Assembly (NCBI RefSeq): GCF_041080675.1
Contig: NZ_CP163520.1
Span: forward strand, 7,903,501 to 7,967,500
From: Streptomyces sp. cg36
GTDB taxonomy: Bacteria; Actinomycetota; Actinomycetes; Streptomycetales; Streptomycetaceae
Length of the DNA stretch: 64,000 nt
Direction: 5' to 3'
Shown here: positions 44,072-55,060 of the stretch, one piece after another
Position numbering within the stretch: position 1 is the first letter of the stretch
How the letters are laid out: every line of letters starts with the position of its first letter
Position numbers and translations under genes: made by a program
The notes under the pieces: model-generated
The model's input: only the letters and a program-made list of their open reading frames with translations
Told to the model about the DNA's origin: nothing
Database searches by the model: none

Positions 44072-45332
44072 TTAGCCCCGCAGTCCCCGCTCCACCGCTT
44101 GCCCGTGCTCAGTCGCCGCAGTGCCTTTCCCCTCCACGCCTCCGTCCTGGTCGCCCTGCTGGCCGCCTCCAGCGCGCCGACCCCTCTATACGCCCTCTAC
44201 CAGGCCGAATGGCACTTCTCGGCGATGACGGTCACCGTCGTGTTCAGCGCCTACGCGCTCGCCCTGCTCGGAGCGCTGCTGACCGCGGGCACCCTCTCGG
44301 ACCACCTGGGGCGGCGCCCGGTTCTCTTCGGTGCACTGCTCGCCGAGGCCGTCGCGATGGCTGCCTTCGCCACCGCCCAAGGCGTCGCGGCACTGATCGC
44401 CGCCCGGGTCGTGCAGGGTCTGGCCACCGGCGTCGCCACCAGCGCCGCCGGAGCGGCCCTGCTCGACTTCGAGGACCCCGGCCGCCCCGGACGGGCGACC
44501 CTCGCCAACGGCATCACGCCCGTGGCCGGCATGGCGGCCGGAGTGCTGGCCTCCACCGCCCTCGTGCAGTACGCCCCCGCTCCGACCCGTACCGTCTACC
44601 TCCTGCTGCTCACGGTGTTCGCCGCGCAGGCTGCCGCCGTGCTCCTCACCACCGAGACCGCGCACCCCCGCTCCGGCGCGTGGCGCTCCCTGCGTCCCGG
44701 CATCGCCGTCGCCCCCGCCTCCCGCCCGGCCATGAAACTGCTCGCCCCCGGTGTCGTCGCCGCCTGGGCGCTGGGCGGCTTCTACTCCTCGCTCGGCCCC
44801 TCGCTCGCCCGGCTCATCGCCCCGCACGCCTCCCGCGCCACCGGCGGCCTGGTCTTCTTCACCCTGACGGCCGCGGCCGGTCTCGCCGTCCTCGCCGCGC
44901 GGACACTGCCCGCCCGCACCGCGAGCTTCGCCGGCACCGCGCTCCTGATCCCGGGAGCCCTGCTGACCCTGAGCGCGCCCCATCCGCACAGCCTGCTCGC
45001 CCTGTTCGCGGGCACCGTGCTCGCGGGCACCGGCTTCGGTGCCGTCAGCCAGGGAGCCCTGCGCCTGCTGCTGTCTCCGGCCGCCCCGGACGAACGCGCC
45101 GGAACGCTCGCCGCCTACTACGTCCTCAGCTACCTGGCCATGAGCATCCCCGCCGTCCTCGCCGGGCTGCTGACCAACCTGTACGGCCTGCAGAGGGCCG
45201 TCTCGCTCTACGCCGTGACGGTCATCGTGCTGACCCTCGCCGGTCTCGCCCGCACCGCGCGGCAGCCGAGCAGCGTCTGACCCGCGTCCTGCCCTTCCTG
45301 CGTCACGCCGTCCCTTCCGTAAGGACCCACCG

Positions 45333-46265
45333 ATGAACACCGCCGTACCCCAGCAGGCCACTCCCTTCACCAGCACGCGGTGGAGCCTCGGCGACATCGC
45401 CGTACGCCGCGTCGACGAGATCGAACTGCCCCGCCAGACCGGCCCCTGGCTGCTCCCGGACGCCACCAAGGAGGTGCTGGACGAGGCGTCGTGGCTGCGG
45501 CCCGACTTCGCCGACGCCGACGTCCCGCGCCTGGCCAGCCACAGCTTCGCGGTGGAGGCGGGCGGGCTGCGGATCGTCGTGGACACCGGCATCGGCAACG
45601 CCAAGCCGCGCGCCAACCCGGCCTGGAACGGCCTGGAGACCGACTTCCCGCAGCGTCTCACGGCGGCCGGCTTCCCGCCCGAGTCCGTGGACCTGGTGAT
45701 CACCACGCACCTGCACACCGACCACGTGGGCTGGAACACCCGTCTCGCCGGTGAGGACTGGGTGCCCACCTTCCCCAACGCCCGCTACCTCACCAGCCGC
45801 ACGGAGTGGGACCACTGGGCCGCCACCGACCTCGACGCGGCCCGAAGCCAGATGTTCCGCGACTCCGTCACCCCCGTCCGCGACGCCGGACAGTACGACC
45901 TCGTGGACGTGCCCGACCAGGGGCGCGAAGTGGCACCGGGCGTCTTCCTGGTCCCCGCCCCGGGCCACACCCCGGGCCAGGTCGCCGTGGAACTGCGCGG
46001 CAACGACCGCCGTGCGGTGATCACCGGCGACAGCATCCACCACCCCGTGCAACTCTCCCACCCCCACGTACACAGCTGCGTCGACATCGACCCCGCCCAG
46101 GCCATCCGCACCCGCGCCCGCCTCCTCGACGGCCTCGCCGACACCGACGCACTGCTCCTGGGCACCCACTTCCCGCGGCCCACGGGCGGCACCGTCCGCC
46201 GTGAGAGCGGCCGTTACCGGCTGCTCGCCGAACCCGGCGCGGAGCTCCCGGCCACCACGGCCTGA
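45333..46265 (+). CDS. MBL-fold metallo-hydrolase, lactonase-like
   Basis: A 310-residue metallo-beta-lactamase-fold enzyme. The metal motif is HLHTDH (His126, His128, Asp130, His131), with further ligands in PGHTPGQ and TGDSIHH. The layout resembles AHL-lactonase/AttM-type and related hydrolases. It begins 52 bases after the efflux gene; AAGGA precedes the ATG. Since it is downstream of the IS-broken gene its expression may also be altered. Confidence 0.85.
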   Translation: MNTAVPQQATPFTSTRWSLGDIAVRRVDEIELPRQTGPWLLPDATKEVLDEASWLRPDFADADVPRLASHSFAVEAGGLRIVVDTGIGNAKPRANPAWNGLETDFPQRLTAAGFPPESVDLVITTHLHTDHVGWNTRLAGEDWVPTFPNARYLTSRTEWDHWAATDLDAARSQMFRDSVTPVRDAGQYDLVDVPDQGREVAPGVFLVPAPGHTPGQVAVELRGNDRRAVITGDSIHHPVQLSHPHVHSCVDIDPAQAIRTRARLLDGLADTDALLLGTHFPRPTGGTVRRESGRYRLLAEPGAELPATTA

Positions 46266-46392
46266 CCCGCGAGTGCGGCCCCGCTCGGCCGTCTCCGCGC
46301 GGGCCGCCGCCCCTGCGGCAACACACTGCGAATCTTTGGCCTTTGGGGCGCTGGTCAGTGCGCGCCCACATCCACCTAGAGGGAGAAGCCCC

Positions 46393-46602
46393 ATGTCCGC
46401 CGCCGAACTCACACCGTCGGAGGCCGCCCGCTGGGCCGCCCGTGCCGGTCTCGCGCTGCCCGCCGAACGCCACACCGCGGTCGCCGCCGTCGCCAACCAC
46501 ATCCACAGCGTCGTCTCGGTCCTGCGGGAGCTGGACTTCGCGGACGCGCCGCCCGCGACTGCCTACCGCGCGGAAGGAGAGAAGTCCGATGCAGCCGTAT
46601 GA
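46393..46602 (+). CDS. AtzG-like small amidase subunit
   Basis: A 69-residue helical protein (SEAARWAARAGLALP, then AAVANHIHSVVSVLRELDF) resembling DUF4089/AtzG and, more distantly, GatC. Such proteins wrap the amidase subunit encoded next to them. The ATG has AGAGGGAG upstream, and the stop lies 14 bases inside the following amidase gene, so the two are translated together. Confidence 0.8.
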   Translation: MSAAELTPSEAARWAARAGLALPAERHTAVAAVANHIHSVVSVLRELDFADAPPATAYRAEGEKSDAAV

Positions 46603-47980
46603 GCTGACCCTCGCCGCCGCCGCGGACGCGATACAGGCCCGGCGACTGTCCCCGGTCGAACTCGTCGAGTCCGTCCTCGGCCGCGTCGAGGAGGTGGAAC
46701 CGCACCTCGGCGCCTACGTCACGGTCGCCGCGCGGCAGGCGCGCCAGGCGGCGGGTGAAGCCGCGCACGAAGCGGCGCACGGGCGTCACCGGGGCCCGCT
46801 GCACGGCATCCCGATGGGACTCAAGGACCTGATCGACGTCGCGGGAATGGCCACCACGGCCAGCTCCCGGGTCCGCGCCGGGCACCGCGCGACGGCGGAC
46901 AGCACCGTCACCGCACGTCTGAACGCGGCCGGTGCGATCCTGCTCGGAAAGACCCACACCCACGAATTCGCGTTCGGCCTGACCACCCCGCAGACCCGCA
47001 ACGCCTGGGACCTCGGCCGGGTCGCGGGCGGCTCCAGCGGCGGCTCCGCGGTCGCCGTCGCGTCGGGCACCGCTACCTTCGCCCTGGGCACCGACACCGG
47101 AGGGTCGATCCGGGTGCCCGCCGCGCTCAACGGGGTCGTCGGCCTCAAGCCGACCTACGGCCTCGTGCCGCGTCACGGCGTCACCTCCCTGTCCTGGTCA
47201 CTGGACCACGTCGGCCCGATCACCCGCACCGTGGAGGACGCGGCCCTGGTGCTGGGCGCGCTGGTCGGACACGATCCGCGCGACCCCGCCTCGCTGTCCG
47301 CGCCCGCCGTGGACTACCGGCCCGCTGCCACGACGGATCTGACCGGGCTGCGCATCGGTGTGCCGCGTACGTACTACTTCGAGAACGTCCACCCGCAGGT
47401 GGAAAAGGCCGTCCGGGACGCCATCGGGGAGCTCCAAGCCCTGGGCGCGCGGCTCGTCGAGGTCGACATCCCGATGACCCGCTACATCCAGGCCACCCAG
47501 TGGGGCTTGATGGTCCCGGAGGCCGGCGCGTACCACGAAGGGAGCCTGCGTACGGTTCCCGAGCTCTATCAGGACGACGTCCGAATCCTCCTGGAGGCAA
47601 GCGAGTTGATGAGCGCCGGTGACTACCTGCGTGCCCAACGCGCCCGCGCGCTCATGCGCGCCGAGTGGGCACGGATGCTGGAGGAGGTCGACGTGATCGC
47701 CGCCCCGAGCGTCCCGATGCCCGCGGCCGGGGCGGACGAGCAGACGGTCACCTGGCCCGACGGCACGGTCGAGAGCGTCTCCGACGCCTATGTACGCCTG
47801 AGCGCACCCGCCAACATCACCGGAGTGCCCGCGTTGAGCCTTCCGGTCGGCCATGACACGGCGGGCCTGCCCATCGGGATGCAACTGCTCGGCAAACCCC
47901 TCGGCGAGCCCACGCTTCTGCGGGTCGGCCACGCCTACGAGCAGACACAGCCCGCCCGTCCGCTCGCCACGGCCGCCTGA
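46589..47980 (+). CDS. amidase signature family hydrolase
   Basis: A 463-residue amidase. The Ser-cisSer-Lys triad is visible: Lys79 in GLKDLID, the serine pair Ser149-Ser150 in GGSSGGSA and Ser173 in GTDTGGSIR. AAGGAG lies before the ATG, which overlaps the small-subunit gene. Together they resemble AtzE/AtzG (carboxybiuret hydrolase) and GatA/GatC-like pairs; a lone amidase acting on a small amide is the safest reading. A strong terminator follows. Confidence 0.9.
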   Translation: MQPYELTLAAAADAIQARRLSPVELVESVLGRVEEVEPHLGAYVTVAARQARQAAGEAAHEAAHGRHRGPLHGIPMGLKDLIDVAGMATTASSRVRAGHRATADSTVTARLNAAGAILLGKTHTHEFAFGLTTPQTRNAWDLGRVAGGSSGGSAVAVASGTATFALGTDTGGSIRVPAALNGVVGLKPTYGLVPRHGVTSLSWSLDHVGPITRTVEDAALVLGALVGHDPRDPASLSAPAVDYRPAATTDLTGLRIGVPRTYYFENVHPQVEKAVRDAIGELQALGARLVEVDIPMTRYIQATQWGLMVPEAGAYHEGSLRTVPELYQDDVRILLEASELMSAGDYLRAQRARALMRAEWARMLEEVDVIAAPSVPMPAAGADEQTVTWPDGTVESVSDAYVRLSAPANITGVPALSLPVGHDTAGLPIGMQLLGKPLGEPTLLRVGHAYEQTQPARPLATAA

Positions 47981-47985
47981 CCCGT

Positions 47986-48012
47986 GAGGCTGCCCGGTCA
48001 ACGGGCAGCCTC
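47986..48012 (+). terminator. hairpin terminator after amidase gene
   Basis: Perfect 11-bp stem GAGGCTGCCCG/CGGGCAGCCTC, loop of 5, followed by GTTT, 6 bases past the stop codon. Confidence 0.8.
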
Positions 48013-48125
48013 GTTTGGCCGGACCTCCTGCCCGGTGCAGGTGCCGACACGGCCGAGAGGCACGGGGTCCGGCCGGTCGGGAGTCCTGATCACACGGCGC
48101 GGAAAAGAAGTGGACGAGTCGATGC

Positions 48126-48147
48126 GGGGGCTTGTACCTTGCAGCTG
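48126..48147 (+). promoter_or_regulatory. candidate rifamycin-associated element upstream of rox
   Basis: GGGGGCTTGTACCTTGCAGC lies about 30 bases before the upstream ORF, with a CTTG direct repeat and CAGCTG. Rifamycin-inactivating genes of actinobacteria are preceded by a conserved rifamycin-associated element; I cannot recall its exact consensus, so this is only a candidate by position and look. Confidence 0.4.
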
Positions 48148-48177
48148 ACCGTGACACCGCCCGAGGAGGTGAGACCC

Positions 48178-49828
<1,651 letters not shown>

Positions 49829-49933
49829 CGGGTGCAGAGGGGCTGACCCCGGGTCCTCGCATACGTTCGCGACGGTCCCGGAGCGGTGAAAACCTGGTGT
49901 GCGGGGTCTGCGGAACCGTGTAACGTCGTCGCT

Positions 49934-49963
49934 ATGTTCTTCCAGACGCCGATTTACGAGTGA
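49934..49963 (+). CDS. possible 9-residue peptide ORF
   Basis: ATG to TGA encoding MFFQTPIYE. No ribosome binding site is present, but a -10-like TAACGT ends 7 bases before the ATG, as in leaderless genes. It lies between rox and the DUF6243 gene. It could be chance. Confidence 0.3.
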   Translation: MFFQTPIYE

Positions 49964-50059
49964 GAGCGTGACGGGCCCCCGCTGACGTCCTTCGATGTGG
50001 CCGCGCCCGTCCCCCACCGATGAATCCGTAGATCATTTCACTTCATTCCGGGAGAACCC

Positions 50060-50269
50060 GTGAGCAAGAACATCAACAACCCCGTCGGCATGGGCGGCGG
50101 CCAGCGCAAGAAGCTGTCCCGCGCGGAGCGGCAGAACAACGGCCCGCACCGCAACCTCGACCGTCAGGGCGCCGCGGCACAGAAGGCCGAGCTGCTGCGC
50201 AAGATGCGTGAGAAGACCGGCTCGGGCGAGGGCGCCGAGCAGACGGGCGACGACACCGCCCAGAGCTGA
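50060..50269 (+). CDS. DUF6243-like small basic protein
   Basis: A 69-residue highly charged protein (MSKNINNPVGMGGGQRKKLS; helical middle with Lys/Arg/Glu/Gln). I recall the family as DUF6243, common and conserved in Streptomyces; function unknown. GTG start with CGGGAGA upstream. A strong hairpin follows. Confidence 0.75.
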   Translation: MSKNINNPVGMGGGQRKKLSRAERQNNGPHRNLDRQGAAAQKAELLRKMREKTGSGEGAEQTGDDTAQS

Positions 50270-50302
50270 CGTACCGCCGCCGCTGGGCGGCACCCCACAC
50301 GA

Positions 50303-50342
50303 GGCAGGGCCCGGACCGCGACATCGCGGCCCGGGCCCTGCC
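50303..50342 (+). terminator. hairpin terminator after DUF6243 gene
   Basis: A 12-bp stem GGCAGGGCCCGG/CCGGGCCCTGCC with an inner GCG/CGC pair, 33 bases past the stop codon. Confidence 0.7.
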
Positions 50343-50453
50343 GGCGTCCGGGACCTTGAGAACGTCGGCTTCGCCGGGCGAGGACGGCCTTCTCCGGGCT
50401 GGGCGACCACGGCCCTCGCCGAGTAGAACGGGGCGGTACCCGCAGACGTCACC

Positions 50454-51518
50454 TCAGCTGCTGCGCCCTGACAAACAGCCGATCAGCGCGTGCCACTGCG
50501 TGCGCACGTCTTCCGCCACTTCCGCCTCGTCGAGTGCTGTGAGGGCCGAGGCCATGTGCCGGGCGGCGATGGCCTCGGCGTACTCACGCGCACCGGTGTC
50601 CGCCAGCAGGCGCATCACGTCCTGGAGGCGGTGGGCGGGCAGCGGGGAGCGGTTGACCAGGGCGGCGAGTTGCCGGCCGGCGGTCGTGTCGGAACGGGCG
50701 GCCAGGATGAGGGGGAGCGTCTTCTTGCCGCGCCGCAGGTCCCCGCCCACTGGCTTGCCGGTGAGAGCCGGATCGCCCCACAGCCCCAGCACGTCGTCGA
50801 GGATCTGGAACGCCGTGCCCAGATCCCGTCCCGCGCTGCGCAGAGCCCGCACCGTGGGTTCCGGGGCCTGGCACAGGACGGCGCCGAGTGCCGCCGCGCA
50901 ACCGAAGAGCGCACCGGTCTTCCCACCCGCCATGGACATGTAGCGGTCCGCGGAGATCTCCCGAAGGTCGGCCTGCTCCAGAGCCAGGTCTTCTGCCTGC
51001 CCGTCCACCATCGCTTCCACGGTGACGACGAGGTCCTCCGTGGCGGCCTGGGCACCCGGCGCCTGGGCCCGGACCACCGTACGCACCGCCTGGACGATCA
51101 GGGCGTCGCCCGCGAGCACGGCGGCCCCGGTACCGAACCGGGCCCATGCCGCGGCCTGCCCGCGCCGCTCCGCGTCGCCGTCCATGATGTCGTCGTGGAG
51201 CAAGGACAGCTGGTGTACGAGCTCGACAGCGGTCCCGGCGATCCCGGCCAGCTGTTCCGGCGCCCCCACGGAGCGGACCGACAGCAGCGCCAGCGCCGCG
51301 CGTACCCGCTTGCCGGTGCGCACCGGCAGGGCCGACGCGGCCGGGGTGTCCCAGCCCAGGTGGTAGCGGCAGACCGTGGCCATGGACGGGTGCAGTCGTC
51401 CTACCGCCTCGCGCAGCAGCGGATCGACCAGAGCCGTCCCCCGTCTCAGCGTTTCCTCGCCGTCCGCCTCCGGTGAGGAGTGCAGCAGACCAGTCGTGTC
51501 GGGCGGCAGATGTGTCAT
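50454..51518 (-). CDS. polyprenyl diphosphate synthase
   Basis: A 354-residue trans-prenyltransferase. The first Asp-rich motif is LLHDDIMD (Asp109, Asp110, Asp113) and the second is ILDDVLGLWGD (Asp241, Asp242), with the GK(R/K)xR motif TGKRVRAAL near residue 70. It condenses IPP with allylic diphosphates; chain length is not certain, and the residues before the first motif (LVHQLSL) do not settle it. The ATG with GGAGAGG upstream is preferred over a TTG one codon earlier. It is divergent from a P450, which hints at a terpenoid product. Confidence 0.88.
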   Translation of the reverse strand: MTHLPPDTTGLLHSSPEADGEETLRRGTALVDPLLREAVGRLHPSMATVCRYHLGWDTPAASALPVRTGKRVRAALALLSVRSVGAPEQLAGIAGTAVELVHQLSLLHDDIMDGDAERRGQAAAWARFGTGAAVLAGDALIVQAVRTVVRAQAPGAQAATEDLVVTVEAMVDGQAEDLALEQADLREISADRYMSMAGGKTGALFGCAAALGAVLCQAPEPTVRALRSAGRDLGTAFQILDDVLGLWGDPALTGKPVGGDLRRGKKTLPLILAARSDTTAGRQLAALVNRSPLPAHRLQDVMRLLADTGAREYAEAIAARHMASALTALDEAEVAEDVRTQWHALIGCLSGRSS

Positions 51519-51867
51519 CAAGTCCTCTCCGGCGCCGTCGGCGCGACCCTGGGTCCTTCGGGGAGACGTCGCCTACGCTCAACGAAAGTGATAGCGCCGG
51601 GTTGCGGGCTGCGGCAAGGCGCGTTGTGCGGAGGAGAGGGCCGTCGCCGAGCTCGTCAGCCGCCCCCACCGCTTCCCGCGTGCCGTATGGCGCCGGTCGG
51701 ATGTGCGGGGGAGTCCCCGCCGACCGGCTATTTTGTCAGGAGGTGGATCGGGTGGTCGTACGGAGAAGGTGTCGGGGCTGAGACTGTTGGGTGGGGCAGG
51801 CGGATCGAAGTCGTCTCGCAGATCGGCCAACGAAGCGACACGGGCACGGAGTTCACGGACACACGCC

Positions 51868-51894
51868 ATGAGTCGTTGGAGTCTGAAGTCATGA
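51868..51894 (+). CDS. possible 8-residue ORF overlapping the P450 start
   Basis: ATG to TGA encoding MSRWSLKS; its TGA overlaps the P450 ATG (ATGA). No strong ribosome binding site. It may simply help translation of the P450 by coupling, or be chance. Confidence 0.2.
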   Translation: MSRWSLKS

Positions 51895-53069
51895 CCGAAC
51901 CGGCTCAAGATCCCCGCGTCCTGCGGGACCCCTATGCGACGTACGCGGCCATGCGTTCCGTCTGCCCGGTACAGTCCCTGCCCGCCGGTGGGGGAGGGCG
52001 TACCGACTATCTGGTCACCGGCTACGCGGAGGCCCGGGCGGCCCTCAATGACCCGCGTCTGTCGAAGGACACGAGCGTCTTCTTCGCGGGCAAGGAGTCG
52101 CGGCGCCGACTGCACCCGGCGGTGGCCCGCACCATGCTGGCGACCGACCCGCCCCGGCACACCCGGCTGCGGCAGTTGGTGACCAGGGAGTTCACGACGG
52201 GGGCCGTCAAGCAGTTGCGTCCCTTCATCGCCCGGACCACCGACGAGCTGCTGGACCAGTGGCCCGCCGACGGGCCACTCGACTTCGTGGCCCGCCTGGC
52301 GGTGCCGCTCCCGGTCATGGTGATCTGCCAGCTGCTCGGAGTGCCGCGGGCGGACCGGCCGACGGTCCAGGGCTGGTCCGCGGAACTGTTCGCGGCGGGA
52401 GAGCCCGACGTCATCGACGCGGCCTCCCACGCGCTGGCCGGATACCTGGAAGACCTGATCGCCGCCAAACGTATGCACCCCGGCGACTCGCTCCTGGACC
52501 GGCTCGTCGCGGCTCGGGACGGAGAGGACCGCCTGAGCGAGGAGGAACTGGTCTCCCTGGCCGTGCTGTTGCTCGTGGCCGGGCACGAGACCACCACCAA
52601 CGCGCTCGGCAACGCCCTGTTGGCGCTGTTCCAGCACCCGGACGTACTGCGTCGCCTCCGCGACGCGCCTCACGAGATCCCTGCCGCGCTCGACGAACTG
52701 CTCCGCTTCGACTCGGCGGTGGGCGTGGCCACCTTCCGGTTCACCACACAGGCCGTCGTGCTCGGCGGCACGGAGGTCCCGGCGGGTGTCCCGGTCCTGG
52801 TCGCGCTGGGTGCGGCCAACCGGGACCCGGCCCGGTTCCCGGAGCCGGACCGCCTCGATCCGGGCCGGGACGCGGCTGCTCATCTCGCGTTCGGCCACGG
52901 CGTCCACCGCTGTGTCGGCGCCCCCTTGGCCATGGCCGAGATGGAGATCGCCCTGCGGGCGGTACTGACCAGATTCCCCCGGATCCGCCTCGCCCTGCCA
53001 CCCGACAGACTGGAGTGGCGGCGCACCCGTCTCGTACGGGGACTCGCGTCGCTTCCCGTGCTGGTTTAG
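51891..53069 (+). CDS. cytochrome P450
   Basis: A 392-residue class I bacterial P450 of the CYP105/107-like kind. I helix with the full acid-Thr pair (VAGHETTTN), ExxR in DELLRF, heme loop FGHGVHRCVG with the thiolate Cys341. Unlike the P450 at 9970 it has canonical oxygen-activation residues. It is divergent from the polyprenyl synthase gene; a role in oxidising a terpenoid is possible but unproven. A ribosome binding site is weak (TTGGAG). Confidence 0.88.
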   Translation: MTEPAQDPRVLRDPYATYAAMRSVCPVQSLPAGGGGRTDYLVTGYAEARAALNDPRLSKDTSVFFAGKESRRRLHPAVARTMLATDPPRHTRLRQLVTREFTTGAVKQLRPFIARTTDELLDQWPADGPLDFVARLAVPLPVMVICQLLGVPRADRPTVQGWSAELFAAGEPDVIDAASHALAGYLEDLIAAKRMHPGDSLLDRLVAARDGEDRLSEEELVSLAVLLLVAGHETTTNALGNALLALFQHPDVLRRLRDAPHEIPAALDELLRFDSAVGVATFRFTTQAVVLGGTEVPAGVPVLVALGAANRDPARFPEPDRLDPGRDAAAHLAFGHGVHRCVGAPLAMAEMEIALRAVLTRFPRIRLALPPDRLEWRRTRLVRGLASLPVLV

Positions 53070-53103
53070 GCGGTTTCGTCAAGGCCCTGGCCTCAGTGAG
53101 GGT

Positions 53104-53481
53104 TTACGTGTGGATGAGGGCGTGGACCAACTCCGGGTTCCATTCGACGTACTCGATGCCCGCTCCGTCTGCGTGGCGGGCGTAGAGGAACCGGCCCGTC
53201 GGGCCGTCGGTCGCGGGGGTGGTGATGGTCGCGTCGGCGGATTCCAGGGCCGTCTGGAGAGCGTCGAGGTCGTCGACGACGACAGTGGCGGAGGCATGGG
53301 CGTACTTCGCACGCTCCTCGGCGGGTCCCGCGATCACCAGGAAGTTGCCGATGGCGGCGAGGCCGACCTCGTGGAATCCCAGCCGCAAGTGGGGCTGCTC
53401 ACCGGTCAGTTGCTCCAGGAGCGGCAGTGCGCCGTCCAGGTCATCGGTCCACAGGCGTGCGTAGGTCCTGAGAATGGTCAC
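53104..53481 (-). CDS. VOC-family protein
   Basis: A 125-residue single-domain VOC protein (VTILRTYARLWTDDLDGALP; second half VVVDDLDALQTALESADATI; end GAGIEYVEWNPEL). GTG start with GGGAGAG upstream. It is divergent from an HxlR gene, which probably regulates it. Substrate unknown. Confidence 0.8.
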   Translation of the reverse strand: MTILRTYARLWTDDLDGALPLLEQLTGEQPHLRLGFHEVGLAAIGNFLVIAGPAEERAKYAHASATVVVDDLDALQTALESADATITTPATDGPTGRFLYARHADGAGIEYVEWNPELVHALIHT

Positions 53482-53577
53482 AAGTACTCTCCCTCGGCTC
53501 TCAACTGGCTGTTCGCAAAACGTAGGTGAGTAGGCTCTGACGTGGAAGGACGCACTTTTTGGTGAGAGGGGCACCTG

Positions 53578-53979
53578 ATGGAAACCGAGCAGGTCGAGCC
53601 CGTGTCCGAGGGCGCGGACGCGATGCGTGTCGCGTCCTTGGCGCAGGAGATCTTCACGGGGGTGGCCAACAAGTGGGCCCTGCTGATCATCAATGTCCTG
53701 GGGACGCGGACGCTGCGGTTCACCGAGCTGAGGAACGAGGTGGAGGGCATCAGCCACAAGATGCTCACCCAGACTCTGCGTGAGCTGGAGAGGGACGGGG
53801 CGGTGCACAGGACCGTGTACGCGACGGTGCCGCCTCGCGTGGACTACCGCCTCACCGAGGCGGGCGCGGCGCTGCGCGACACGGTCAATGGCATGTGCAC
53901 CTGGACCCGCCGCTACCTGGACGAGATCGAGGCGGCACGGCGCCGCTTCGACGAACAGGGCCACGACACCGGGAGATGA
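53578..53979 (+). CDS. HxlR-family regulator
   Basis: A 133-residue HxlR winged-helix protein: NKWALLIINVLGTRTLRFTE, then VEGISHKMLTQTLRELERDG and VPPRVDYRLTEAG. It lacks the N-terminal Cys of redox-sensing HypR types. HxlR proteins often control divergent oxidoreductase or glyoxalase genes, as the arrangement suggests here. GAGAGG precedes the ATG. Confidence 0.9.
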   Translation: METEQVEPVSEGADAMRVASLAQEIFTGVANKWALLIINVLGTRTLRFTELRNEVEGISHKMLTQTLRELERDGAVHRTVYATVPPRVDYRLTEAGAALRDTVNGMCTWTRRYLDEIEAARRRFDEQGHDTGR

Positions 53980-54061
53980 GGTTTGCCCCCGCACGTGCCC
54001 CGAGGCCGGTTCGGGTGGCCGGCCGCGCATATCGTCCCGGCCGTGGGACATGCTCCCGCGT

Positions 54062-54982
54062 ATGAAGCGCAGCCGGACGCGCGTCCTGGTTCTTGTGGTG
54101 CTGGCGGTGGTCTTCGTCGGGTACGCCTTGCTGTTGTGGCGGGGCCCGTGGTGGCTGGACGGTGACCGGCTGCGCCAGCATGATCTGCAGCCCGCCGACG
54201 GTGTGGTGATCACCGGGTTCCGTACGACGCTGGTCGCCCTCGGGGCCGGAGCCGTCGCCGGTGCGGGCCTCTACTACACCGACCGGACGCTGCGCCACAC
54301 CCGCGAACGCGACCGCGAGCAGGCCGAGATCGCCCGCGACGGCCAGGTCACCGGCCGCTATGTGGAGGCGATCAAGCTGCTCGCCTCGGAGCGTACGGTC
54401 GAGCGGCTCGGCGGTATCTACGCGCTGGAGCGGATCATGCGGGACTCCGTCAAGGACCACCCTACGGTGGTCGAGGTGCTGGCCGCGTTCGTCCGGGACC
54501 AGGTGCCGGTGCCGCTCGGTGCGGAGCTGCCCGAGAAGGGGCTGCCGGAGGAGTCCGTGCAGGCCGCGCTGACGGTCCTGGGGCGACGCCCGCAGGTGGC
54601 CGAGCCCTTCCGCATCGACCTGCGGCACACGGATCTGCGCGGGGCGGACCTCCAGAACGCCCGGCTGGAGCGCGTCCGCCTCGGCGGCTCCCGCCTGGAC
54701 AGGGCCAACCTGATCGGCGCCCATCTGGAAGAGAGCTGGCTGCGCGACTCCGTCTTCACTGGCGCCTGGCTCGATGGCACGCATCTGGAAGGCGCGGTGA
54801 TCAGGGGCACGGATCTGCGTGGAGCGCGCATGCAGGGCGCGCACTTCAACGGCACTCGGCTGGTGGACGCGGATCTGTCGACGGCGATCGGCCTGACCGC
54901 TCCCCAGCTCGCCGAGGCGATGCGTGACGGGGAGACGAGGCTGCCCGATGCGGTGGCGCGAGTGCTTCGGGCAGCGCCGTGA
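54062..54982 (+). CDS. membrane-anchored pentapeptide-repeat protein
   Basis: A 306-residue protein with two N-terminal transmembrane helices (about 7-25 and 55-75), a cytoplasmic linker resembling signalling adaptors (VEAIKLLASERTVERLGGIY, ALERIMRDS) and about ten pentapeptide repeats near residues 185-285 (A[D/N]LxG pattern: LRGADLQNARLERVRL, RANLIGAHLEES). This architecture is common in Streptomyces; role unknown. Start uncertain: ATG 54062 or ATG 54050. Confidence 0.78.
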   Translation: MKRSRTRVLVLVVLAVVFVGYALLLWRGPWWLDGDRLRQHDLQPADGVVITGFRTTLVALGAGAVAGAGLYYTDRTLRHTRERDREQAEIARDGQVTGRYVEAIKLLASERTVERLGGIYALERIMRDSVKDHPTVVEVLAAFVRDQVPVPLGAELPEKGLPEESVQAALTVLGRRPQVAEPFRIDLRHTDLRGADLQNARLERVRLGGSRLDRANLIGAHLEESWLRDSVFTGAWLDGTHLEGAVIRGTDLRGARMQGAHFNGTRLVDADLSTAIGLTAPQLAEAMRDGETRLPDAVARVLRAAP

Positions 54983-55060
54983 GCACCCGGGTCTGAAGTC
55001 CCGGTGGGCATGCGAGTACTCCTACCGGGCGGGCGCCCCCGAAGAAGGGCGGCAGCTCGG

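Larger units (their letters stand above)
43207..45280 (+). pseudogene. MFS efflux transporter gene interrupted by an IS element
   Basis: The intact gene would start at ATG 43207 (GAGAGG upstream). Its first five codons (MFSVL) end at 43221. The IS occupies 43222-44071 with TTA duplicated. Removing the IS and one TTA joins codon 5 in frame to GCC at 44075 and on through the transporter (APQSPLHRLPVLSRRSAFP...). The remaining 3' part encodes an MFS drug-efflux protein of about 400 residues with motif A GTLSDHLGRRPV. In its present state the start and ribosome binding site are cut off; a downstream TTG (44099) or GTG (44105) lacks a ribosome binding site. Confidence 0.85.

Noticed and set aside
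51868..51894. MSRWSLKS as a second minimal RiPP precursor beside a P450
   Set aside because: Only one copy, no strong ribosome binding site and no match to the Met-Arg...His pattern; listed only as a low-confidence ORF.
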